Notes under the pieces: model-generated
What the model was told of the DNA's origin: nothing
The model's input: only the letters and a program-made list of their open reading frames with translations
Databases searched by the model: none
Assembly (NCBI GenBank): GCA_018692315.1
Contig: JABHKC010000088.1
Coordinates: 1 to 64,000, forward strand
Origin: Bacteroidota bacterium
GTDB lineage: Bacteria > Bacteroidota > Bacteroidia > Bacteroidales > JABHKC01
Length of the DNA stretch: 64,000 bases
Direction of reading: 5' to 3'
Part shown: piece by piece, positions 8,932 through 16,246 of the stretch
Position numbering within the stretch: position 1 is the stretch's first letter
Layout: each line of letters begins with the position of its first letter
Position numbers and translations under genes: made by a program

Positions 8932-10887
8932 TTACTTGCAATATTTTTGAATTTCCCTACTTGCTTCGGCAAAACCCAGACTTTGTGCTTTATAATAGTC
9001 TTTGCAAGCATCGTCTTTTTTCCCAATTTTTATTTTCGACATTCCTCTTAGGAAATATGCTGTGCCATCTTTGGGGTTCAGTTCAATTGTTTTCGAGAAA
9101 TCGCTTATTGCAGCATTGTCGTTTCCTTCAATAGTAAAGGCTATTCCGCGATTTGCATACGCTTCGGAATAATCTGGCTTGAGCAATATTGCATTATCGT
9201 AATCGCTCATTGCAGCTTCCAGATTTTGCAGATTTAAATATACATTTGCTCTGTTCGAATATGCTTGAGCATAATCTGGTTTCAGCTCAATTGCTTTATT
9301 ATAGTCTTCGAGAGCTTGCGAAAACTTTGCCAAATCTAAAAAAGCTCCTCCCCTATTATAATATGCTTTTTCTTGATTTGGTTTTAGTTTGAGAGATTTG
9401 TTATAATCCTTAACAGCCCCTATCAAATCACCAGTTTCTTTTCTTGCAGTAGCCCTGTTTAAATAAGCCTGCGCTTGGTCTGGTTTATGTGCAAGTGCTT
9501 GATTATAATCTTTTATTGCAGATTGATATTTTTTTATTTTGTATTTCGCATTTCCACGATTTATCCATGCAATTGGAGCTTCGGTATGTTTTGATAGAAC
9601 ATCATCCCAAAGGGTCATGCTATTTTCCCAAACTTTTGTTCTATTAAAAGTTAAAACTGAAAGTATTAAAATATATAAAGAAATTATTGCTATGCCAAAT
9701 TTTCTGAAATTTCGATATTTTTGATTTATTTGATGGAAAAAAAATCCAACAAGAAAAAAGTAACCGATGGATGGAATATATGTATATCTGTCGGCAAACA
9801 TGGCACTTCCTACCGGAATTATTTGCATAACAAAGATGATATTTGCTAAAAAAAACAAAATTCCAAAACGACCAAAATGCGAGCGTTTAATTGTCAAAAT
9901 CAATCCTACAGAAAGAGCAATAAAGATTATCAAAAAGAAGTAGAATTTTGCAGGAATTGCACCTCCAATTTTGATTGGATATGGATAAATTGCCGACAAA
10001 TTTACTGGCATCAACAACTTGAAATGATATTGACAAAAACCGTAGCACGCAAATAAAATCCTTTCATAAAACTTAAAAACGCTGCCATCTGCAATAGCAT
10101 CACCTGTTTGCTGGGCATGTAGTGCAACAATTCCGAAAATTAATGACAGGATAAAATATGGTATTTTTTCAAGTAATACTTTTTTGCTTAGAATTTTGCG
10201 TTTCAAAACCAAATCGATGGCTATCAGGCTGAGTGCAAGCGAAACAGCCATTCCTTTAGACAACAAGGACAGAATGAAAAAAAGAAGGGAAAATATGTAA
10301 TTTTTATTCTTTTTGCTTTTTACAAATTTTAAATACTGAATTATTGAAGCCAAAAAAAACATAGAATACAACAAGTCTTTCCTTTCAGAAATCCACGAAA
10401 CAGACTCTACATGAAGTGTATGTACAGCAAATAAGGCAGCAGTGATTAATGCAATTTCAGTTTTGTTAGACAAACCAATAATTTCCAAAATCAAAAATAT
10501 CATCCAAAAAACCAAGACGATATTTATAAGATGCAACAAAACATTTACAAAATGAAAAACAAAAGGATTTTGTCCGGCTATTTGAAAATCAAGAGATAAG
10601 GATAAAAGCGTGAGTGGATGATAGTTACTAATAAAATACTCAGTGAAAATTGTTTTAACATTTTCAAAAGAAAGATTATGAATTAGTTGATTTTCGGTAA
10701 TATAACCCCCATCGTCCCAATTCGTAAAATCGCTGGTGAACGTTGGAAAGTAAACCATAATTGTCAATAAAAGAATTGCAATCAAAAGAAATTTTTTGTT
10801 TTTACTTTCTACCTGAATTTTGGTTTGAACTTTAGATTTATTTTTTGGAATTTTGTTAGCCAATGATTTTTTATATTTTTTTTTCAT
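8932..10887 (-). CDS. TMTC-like multi-pass membrane protein with TPR tail
   Basis: A 651-residue inner-membrane protein. A basic N-terminus of 32 residues precedes about ten membrane spans (33-410), followed by tandem tetratricopeptide repeats (about 425-630). The first outer loop has TNWDDGGYI with the paired acids Asp58-Asp59, then SNYHPLTLLS near 87-96 and HTLHVESVSWISERKDLL near 155-172. These are hallmarks of the TMTC group of GT-C fold proteins, whose eukaryotic members are O-mannosyltransferases. The bacterial role is not established; use of a polyprenyl-phosphate sugar donor is an inference from the fold. It is followed on the same strand by a polyprenyl synthase and sugar-nucleotide genes, a suggestive context. 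Confidence 0.82.
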   Translation of the reverse strand: MKKKYKKSLANKIPKNKSKVQTKIQVESKNKKFLLIAILLLTIMVYFPTFTSDFTNWDDGGYITENQLIHNLSFENVKTIFTEYFISNYHPLTLLSLSLDFQIAGQNPFVFHFVNVLLHLINIVLVFWMIFLILEIIGLSNKTEIALITAALFAVHTLHVESVSWISERKDLLYSMFFLASIIQYLKFVKSKKNKNYIFSLLFFILSLLSKGMAVSLALSLIAIDLVLKRKILSKKVLLEKIPYFILSLIFGIVALHAQQTGDAIADGSVFKFYERILFACYGFCQYHFKLLMPVNLSAIYPYPIKIGGAIPAKFYFFLIIFIALSVGLILTIKRSHFGRFGILFFLANIIFVMQIIPVGSAMFADRYTYIPSIGYFFLVGFFFHQINQKYRNFRKFGIAIISLYILILSVLTFNRTKVWENSMTLWDDVLSKHTEAPIAWINRGNAKYKIKKYQSAIKDYNQALAHKPDQAQAYLNRATARKETGDLIGAVKDYNKSLKLKPNQEKAYYNRGGAFLDLAKFSQALEDYNKAIELKPDYAQAYSNRANVYLNLQNLEAAMSDYDNAILLKPDYSEAYANRGIAFTIEGNDNAAISDFSKTIELNPKDGTAYFLRGMSKIKIGKKDDACKDYYKAQSLGFAEASREIQKYCK

Positions 10888-10903
10888 GCCAAAAAATGTT
10901 TTG

Positions 10904-10933
10904 CAAAATTATTAAGCACTGAATACCAACAAA
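10904..10933 (-). promoter_or_regulatory. Candidate promoter of the TMTC-like gene
   Basis: On the minus strand a TTTG (10933-10930) is followed after 18 nt by TAATTTTG (10911-10904). These match the Bacteroidota -33 TTTG and -7 TAnnTTTG consensus with acceptable spacing. A transcript would start near 10899, about a dozen bases before the ATG at 10887. In AT-rich DNA chance matches occur, so this is tentative. Confidence 0.45.
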
Positions 10934-11006
10934 CTACACTTCATTTTCGATTGTCAGTTTTGTTGGATGTGATTACATAGAAGTAAAAAAATCAATCAAA
11001 AATAAG

Positions 11007-11981
11007 CTATATTTTTCGTTCAGTAGTGTATTCAACAAGCTCGGAAAGCGATTGTTTAGCCTTGCTATCAGGAAATTCCGATAAAATATCCAAAGCTTTT
11101 TGTTTATATTCTATCATTTTTGTGTGAGAATAATCTATGCCTCCATTTTTTGTAACAAAGTCTATAACTTCTTTTACTTTTTTTGAATTATTATTATGTC
11201 GATTTATAATGCGCAAATATTTTTTCTTGTCGGAAGACGAAACATTGTTCAAAACATGAATCAAAGGAAGCGTAAGTTTTTTTTCTTTAATATCGTTTCC
11301 GGTAGGTTTTCCTATCAAATTTTTAGACTGATAATCAAAAATATCGTCTTTTATCTGGAATGCAATGCCAACATATTTTCCAAAAAGCATCATTCTTTCG
11401 ACTGTCTTGTCGTCAGCTCCAGCAGATTTTGCACCGGCACCACAACATGAAGAAATTAGTGTAGCCGTTTTTTTTCTGATTATTTCAAAATAAACCTCCT
11501 CAGTAATATTAAGTTTGCGAGATTTTTCGATTTGCAACAATTCTCCTTCGCTCATTTCTTGCACCGAGTCCGACACAATTTTCAGCAAATCGAATTCTTT
11601 TTCTTCAACAGCAAGTAAAAGTCCTTTTGCAAGTAAAAAATCGCCTGTAAGAACAGCAATTTTATTTTTCCAAAGAGCATTTATTGAGAAAAAACCACGT
11701 CTTTCGTAAGCCTCATCTACAACGTCGTCGTGTATGAGTGTAGCTGTATGTAGCAGTTCAATCATCGCAGCCGCAGTATGGCTCGAACGATTTGTTTCTC
11801 CATGAAGTTTTGCCGAAAGGAAAACAAACGCAGGTCGCATTTGTTTTCCTTTACGGCGAATTATATAGTTTGTAATTAAGCCAAACAGAGGAACTTTACT
11901 TTTCAATTGTTTCCTGAAATATGGCTCAAATTTTACCATTTCATCAGCAATGGTAGCTGTAATTTTATCTATTGCAGACAT
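11007..11981 (-). CDS. Polyprenyl (long-chain) diphosphate synthase
   Basis: A 324-residue trans-prenyltransferase that condenses isopentenyl diphosphate units into a long-chain prenyl diphosphate, the side-chain precursor of menaquinone. The first aspartate-rich motif is HDDVVDEAYERRG (Asp85, Asp86, Asp89) with the downstream arginines. The second is IKDDIFDYQSK (Asp212, Asp213, Asp216). The N-terminal GKQMRPAFVFLSAK contains the substrate-binding arginine. Two small residues before the first motif (TATLI) fit a long-chain product. Gene symbol is withheld because chain length cannot be read from sequence. Probably expressed as a single gene or with the neighbouring envelope genes. Confidence 0.93.
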   Translation of the reverse strand: MSAIDKITATIADEMVKFEPYFRKQLKSKVPLFGLITNYIIRRKGKQMRPAFVFLSAKLHGETNRSSHTAAAMIELLHTATLIHDDVVDEAYERRGFFSINALWKNKIAVLTGDFLLAKGLLLAVEEKEFDLLKIVSDSVQEMSEGELLQIEKSRKLNITEEVYFEIIRKKTATLISSCCGAGAKSAGADDKTVERMMLFGKYVGIAFQIKDDIFDYQSKNLIGKPTGNDIKEKKLTLPLIHVLNNVSSSDKKKYLRIINRHNNNSKKVKEVIDFVTKNGGIDYSHTKMIEYKQKALDILSEFPDSKAKQSLSELVEYTTERKI

Positions 11982-12092
11982 ATTTTATTGTGCTCCGACC
12001 AACAATAAAAGCTAATTAACTTAGCCGGTACTTTTTATAAAAAGATTTGAAAAATTTTGAATAATTAGATTTTAATTGCAGTCAAAAACAGA

Positions 12093-13148
12093 TTAACGAT
12101 TTTTGTACATATCATCATAATATTTTTCGTAATCGCCAGAAATAATACTATTCAACCATTTTTCATTGGCAAGATACCAATCTACTGTTTTTTCGATACC
12201 TTCCTCAAATTGCAGCGATGGTTCCCAGCCGAGGTCGTTTTTAAGTTTTGTAGAGTCAATTGCATAGCGCATATCATGCCCGGCACGGTCGGTTACAAAA
12301 GTTATTAGCTTAGCTGAAGTTCCGGCTTGGCGACTAAGTTTTTTGTCCATTACTTCACAAAGTTTCTTTATCAAACTAATATTTGTCCATTCGTTGTTGC
12401 CACCAATATTGTATGTTTCACTATCTTTTCCTTCATGGAAAATAATGTCGATTGCTGTTGCATGATCTTCAACAAAAAGCCAATCGCGAATGTTTTCGCC
12501 TTTTCCATAAATTGGTACCGGCTTATTATTTTTGATATTATTTATTGCAAGTGGGATTAACTTTTCAGGAAACTGATTTGCTCCGTAATTGTTTGAGCAA
12601 TTTGATATTACTGCAGGAATTTTAAATGTATGATTATAGGCACGCACCAAATGGTCTGAACTTGCTTTTGAAGCTGAATAAGGACTTTTTGGGTCGTAAG
12701 GAGTTGTTTCAACAAAAAAGCCTTCGCTTCCGAGCGAACCATATACTTCATCAGTTGAAACATGATAAAATCTTTTATTCTCGAAATTGTTCATCCAGAC
12801 TTTCCTAGCAGAATTCAACAGATTTACTGTTCCTACAATATTTGTATGAATAAATTCCAATGGATTTGAAATTGATCTGTCAACATGCGATTCGGCGGCA
12901 AGATGAATTACTGAATCAAATTTATATTTTCCAAATAGAAAATCTATCAAGCCAGCATTATTAATATCGGCTTTCACAAATTCGTAATTTGGCTTTTGGT
13001 CTATATCTTTAAGATTTTCAAGATTTCCGGCATATGTTAAAGCATCTAAATTAATGATTTTATAATTTGGGTATTTGTTAACAAATAATCGAACTACGTG
13101 CGAACCAATAAATCCAGCACCACCGGTTATTAGAATAGTTTTGTTCAT
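12093..13148 (-). CDS. rfbB: dTDP-glucose 4,6-dehydratase
   Basis: A 351-residue NAD-dependent short-chain dehydrogenase of the extended type that converts dTDP-glucose to dTDP-4-keto-6-deoxyglucose, the entry to dTDP-rhamnose and other deoxysugars of surface glycans. The Rossmann signature is GGAGFIGSH (9-17). The family-specific triad is STDEVYG (Thr132, Asp133, Glu134) and YSASKAS (Tyr157, Lys161). DRPGH-like DRAGHDMRYAID near the C-terminus is also typical. Nineteen bases separate it from galE upstream on the same strand, so the pair is probably cotranscribed. The other dTDP-rhamnose genes (rfbA, rfbC, rfbD) are not in the window. Confidence 0.95.
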   Translation of the reverse strand: MNKTILITGGAGFIGSHVVRLFVNKYPNYKIINLDALTYAGNLENLKDIDQKPNYEFVKADINNAGLIDFLFGKYKFDSVIHLAAESHVDRSISNPLEFIHTNIVGTVNLLNSARKVWMNNFENKRFYHVSTDEVYGSLGSEGFFVETTPYDPKSPYSASKASSDHLVRAYNHTFKIPAVISNCSNNYGANQFPEKLIPLAINNIKNNKPVPIYGKGENIRDWLFVEDHATAIDIIFHEGKDSETYNIGGNNEWTNISLIKKLCEVMDKKLSRQAGTSAKLITFVTDRAGHDMRYAIDSTKLKNDLGWEPSLQFEEGIEKTVDWYLANEKWLNSIISGDYEKYYDDMYKNR

Positions 13149-13167
13149 CCTTGTAATTTTTTATAGT

Positions 13168-14199
13168 TTAATTTTTATTTTTCCTAATATTTTGTTCCCA
13201 TTTCCATGCCGAAAGCATTGTATCGTCCAGATTTGTTTCTGCTTGCCAGCCAAGTTCTTCGTTTGCAAATCGGGTATCGGCAAACACTGCTGTTACATCG
13301 CCAGCTCGCCGCGGCACTATCTTATAATTTAAGTTTTGTTTTGCAACTTTTTCAAACGATTTGATAACTTCAAACACCGATGAACCTTTTCCGGTTCCAA
13401 GATTAAAATATTCAAAATCAAGTTTATTTTTTTCTCCGACCAATCGCTGGATAGCAATAACATGTGCTTTTGCTAAATCTACAACATTAATATAATCTCG
13501 AATGCAAGAGCCATCAGGCGTATCATAATCGTCGCCAAAAACACTAAGTTGTTCTCTTAATCCGATTGCTGTTTGTGTAATAAACGGAACCAAATTGTTT
13601 GGAACTCCAATTGGCAATTCTCCAATGTGTGCCGTAGGATGAGCCCCAATAGGATTAAAATATCGTAGTGCTATTGCCTTAATTTTCTTTGAAGCTATTA
13701 TAGAATCTTGAATTATCTCTTCAGAAATTTGTTTAGTATTTCCGTAAGGAGAATTTGCTTTAACGATTGGAGCTTCCTCGTTTACAGGCAATTTTTCGGG
13801 CTGACCGTAAACTGTACAAGACGATGAAAAAACAAAATTGCTAATATTGAATCTAATCATAGCATCGAGCAAATTGATAAGCGAAGCTAAATTATTGTGG
13901 TAGTATTTCAAAGGCTCGGCAACCGATTCTCCAACGGCTTTATAGGCTGCAAAATGCACTATTGCTTCAATATTCTGATATTTTGAAAAGAAATCATCTA
14001 CTTTACTTTTTTCAGCCAAATCGAATTGCTCAAAAGCTGGACGAACTTTAGAAATTTTTTCAATCCCATCTAAAACTTCAATTTGCGAATTCGACAAATT
14101 GTCAACAATAATTACTTCAAAACCACTATTTTGTAATTCAACAACAGTATGTGAACCAATATATCCTGTGCCTCCGGTAACTAATATTTGTTTTTTCAT
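13168..14199 (-). CDS. galE: UDP-glucose 4-epimerase
   Basis: A 343-residue epimerase that interconverts UDP-glucose and UDP-galactose using bound NAD, in the cytoplasm. The nucleotide-binding motif is GGTGYIGSHTVVEL (9-22). The catalytic residues sit in SSSCTVYG (Ser126/127, Thr129) and PYGNTKQ (Tyr152, Lys156). RYFNPIGAHP and the C-terminal RRAGDVTAVFAD are typical of GalE. Length is normal. It is directly upstream of rfbB, pointing to a sugar-nucleotide supply operon for surface polysaccharide or protein glycosylation rather than galactose catabolism. Confidence 0.95.
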   Translation of the reverse strand: MKKQILVTGGTGYIGSHTVVELQNSGFEVIIVDNLSNSQIEVLDGIEKISKVRPAFEQFDLAEKSKVDDFFSKYQNIEAIVHFAAYKAVGESVAEPLKYYHNNLASLINLLDAMIRFNISNFVFSSSCTVYGQPEKLPVNEEAPIVKANSPYGNTKQISEEIIQDSIIASKKIKAIALRYFNPIGAHPTAHIGELPIGVPNNLVPFITQTAIGLREQLSVFGDDYDTPDGSCIRDYINVVDLAKAHVIAIQRLVGEKNKLDFEYFNLGTGKGSSVFEVIKSFEKVAKQNLNYKIVPRRAGDVTAVFADTRFANEELGWQAETNLDDTMLSAWKWEQNIRKNKN

Positions 14200-14281
14200 A
14201 TTTATATTCTTTAATTTCTAATAACAAACTGCTAAAAATAATCTATTTTAATGAAAATTGAATCATAATTAAATTGTTTCT

Positions 14282-14692
14282 CTAATTAATTTGATTAAAC
14301 CCCTCAGCAACTCTATCCGATAATGTGTTCATAAAATCTTTGAGCTTACTGCCAAAAGCCATTTTTAACATAGGATTTAATGTAATATCGAGAGTAAATT
14401 TCATGCGAGTATCAAATTCTGAAATTTGTTTCAATTGAATCCAAAATTTAAAATCGTATTTTGTATTCGAATCCGGAACTATTTTTATTAAAGAAAACTC
14501 CTTTTTCTCAAGCATTTTCATTGAAATAAATCCAATCATATTTATTTCAAAGGAGCAAGTATCTTCGGTTGATTGCCAATTTTTTACATCCGATGGCAAC
14601 ATTGATTTCAAATTATTGAAGTTCGACAATTTACTATAAATCAGGCTTGCAGGCTGATTTATTCTTGATTGATGACTTTCGTATCTTGTCAT
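14282..14692 (-). CDS. SRPBCC (START-like) family protein
   Basis: A 136-residue protein with the helix-grip pattern of the SRPBCC superfamily: an N-terminal strand ESHQSRINQPASLIYSKLSNFNNLKSMLP, then a run of beta strands, and a long C-terminal helix (LKDFMNTLSDRVAEGF). Proteins of this fold bind hydrophobic ligands. The same kind of gene often lies next to pyrE in Bacteroidota, to my knowledge, but no function is known. Cytoplasmic. It is 91 nt downstream of pyrE on the same strand, so likely cotranscribed. Confidence 0.72.
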   Translation of the reverse strand: MTRYESHQSRINQPASLIYSKLSNFNNLKSMLPSDVKNWQSTEDTCSFEINMIGFISMKMLEKKEFSLIKIVPDSNTKYDFKFWIQLKQISEFDTRMKFTLDITLNPMLKMAFGSKLKDFMNTLSDRVAEGFNQIN

Positions 14693-14783
14693 ATTTTTAT
14701 TGATTTTTGAAGATTTTTTATTGTCCCGATAGCCATCAGGATTTTATGGATTATATATTTATTATTAATTCACAATTAAAAAG

Positions 14784-15413
14784 CTACTGCCATTCAGAAG
14801 GATTATTTCTCCATTCTTTCAATGTTTCAATCTGATTTTCAGAAATAAATTCAGTTTCTAAAGCTGTATCAATCATTGCATTGTAGTTGCATAAAGTAGT
14901 CAATTGGCAATTAGAATTTAAGAAATTTTGTTTTGCAATTTCAAAACCATATGAAAAAATTGCTAATAATCCTAAAATCTCGCAACCAGCTTTTCTCAGA
15001 GCTTCCACAGCTTTTAGGCTACTACCTCCGGTCGATATCAAATCCTCTATCACCACAACCTTCTGTCCTTCAACTATATGCCCCTCGACAAGATTTTCTA
15101 AACCATGTTTTTTGGTTGAAGACCGGACATAAACAAAAGGCAAATTCAAATAATCTGCTACTAAAGCCCCGGTTGCTATTGCCCCGGTTGCGACTCCTGC
15201 AATCACATCAGCATCAGGATATTTTTCAGAAATAATCTTTGCGAATTGCTCTTTAATTAAATTTCTTGTACTTGTAAAAGATAAAGTTTTTCGGTTGTCG
15301 CAATAAATTGGCGATTTCCAGCCCGATGCCCAAATAAAAGGGTTTGAAGGTTGCAATTTTATTGCTTTAATTTGCAATAAATGTTCAGCAATTTGTTTTT
15401 CTAAATTTTCCAT
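14784..15413 (-). CDS. pyrE: Orotate phosphoribosyltransferase
   Basis: A 209-residue enzyme of pyrimidine synthesis that joins orotate to PRPP to make OMP. The N-terminal block AIKLQPSNPFIWASGWKSPIYCDNRK is characteristic of the family, and the PRPP-binding motif is VVVIEDLISTGGSSLKAV (residues about 117-134). Its partner pyrF lies 5.6 kb away in this window. The start at 15413 keeps the conserved N-terminus (LEKQIAEHLLQIKAIKL). It leaves a single base between this ATG and the divergent ATG of the Nudix gene, so both promoters must lie inside the opposite coding regions. A TACTTTTG -7 match (15425-15418, minus strand) would give a very short leader. Confidence 0.95.
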   Translation of the reverse strand: MENLEKQIAEHLLQIKAIKLQPSNPFIWASGWKSPIYCDNRKTLSFTSTRNLIKEQFAKIISEKYPDADVIAGVATGAIATGALVADYLNLPFVYVRSSTKKHGLENLVEGHIVEGQKVVVIEDLISTGGSSLKAVEALRKAGCEILGLLAIFSYGFEIAKQNFLNSNCQLTTLCNYNAMIDTALETEFISENQIETLKEWRNNPSEWQ

Positions 15414-15414
15414 A

Positions 15415-16026
15415 ATGCAAAAGTATAAAGTTTTTTTTAACAGTAGAATCGTTTATTTAAGCCAAACCAAACTTAAAAACATTGATCAATATTACAAATT
15501 CGAAAACAAAGAGAAACTATTCGAAGAAATAGAAATATTCATTTTAAATGAAAAAATGAATTCCTTGAATGTTATCGGCAACGATTTAGAAAACCTTTTT
15601 GAGAATTTTAAATCATATTTTTCAGAAATCGAAGCTGCCGGAGGTATAGTCAAAAATGAAAAAGACGAAATTCTTTTCATTTTCAGATTAGCAAAATGGG
15701 ATCTTCCGAAAGGAAAAATTGAAAATAATGAAACTCCTGAACGTGCCGCTATTCGTGAAGTTGAAGAAGAATGCGGAATTTCAAATCTCCGAATAAGCTC
15801 TAAATTACAAAACAGTTATCATATATATTTCCTGAAAGCTAAGTACATTTTAAAAAAAACATACTGGTTTGAAATGGAATATTCTGGCAATGAAAACTTA
15901 ATCCCGCAAACTGAAGAAGACATCACAGATGCACGCTGGTTCAACAAAAAAATGACGCAGACAGTTTTAGACAACACTTATGATTCCTTAATAGACATAA
16001 TAAAAGAGGCTACAAAAGGCAAATAA
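15415..16026 (+). CDS. Nudix hydrolase
   Basis: A 203-residue cytoplasmic hydrolase of nucleoside diphosphate-linked compounds. The Nudix box is complete: G-x5-E-x7-REVEEECGI, running from GKIENNE to the glycine-isoleucine at about residues 98-120, preceded by AAGGIV. The N-terminal 75 residues (MQKYKVFFNSRIVYL and following) form an extra domain that I associate with Bacteroidota Nudix proteins encoded beside pyrE, which supports the early start at 15415. That start is one base from the divergent pyrE start. The substrate cannot be predicted. Confidence 0.9.
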   Translation: MQKYKVFFNSRIVYLSQTKLKNIDQYYKFENKEKLFEEIEIFILNEKMNSLNVIGNDLENLFENFKSYFSEIEAAGGIVKNEKDEILFIFRLAKWDLPKGKIENNETPERAAIREVEEECGISNLRISSKLQNSYHIYFLKAKYILKKTYWFEMEYSGNENLIPQTEEDITDARWFNKKMTQTVLDNTYDSLIDIIKEATKGK

Positions 16027-16181
16027 GCTGAAAATTAAATCTAAAACCAAAAAAGTTATTTCACAAATGGTAACTACACCGGAAAAACAAAAATAGAGCT
16101 TTGAACGAAAATAAAATATCAGGCTAAAAAACTGACCGATAAAATTAATAATAGGAAGAATATACTAAACAATCAAAATAT

Positions 16182-16214
16182 TGATTTTATAAAATGAAAA
16201 CTTTTGTACTTTTG
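16182..16214 (+). promoter_or_regulatory. Candidate promoter of the PorE-like gene
   Basis: A TTG at 16182-16184 and a TACTTTTG at 16207-16214, 22 nt apart, match the Bacteroidota -33 and -7 (TAnnTTTG) elements. The gap to the ATG at 16247 is 32 nt, giving a leader of about 25 nt. This is the best promoter match in the window. Confidence 0.55.
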
Positions 16215-16246
16215 CAAAAAAATTTTGTTGATTAATTTTTAAAACT

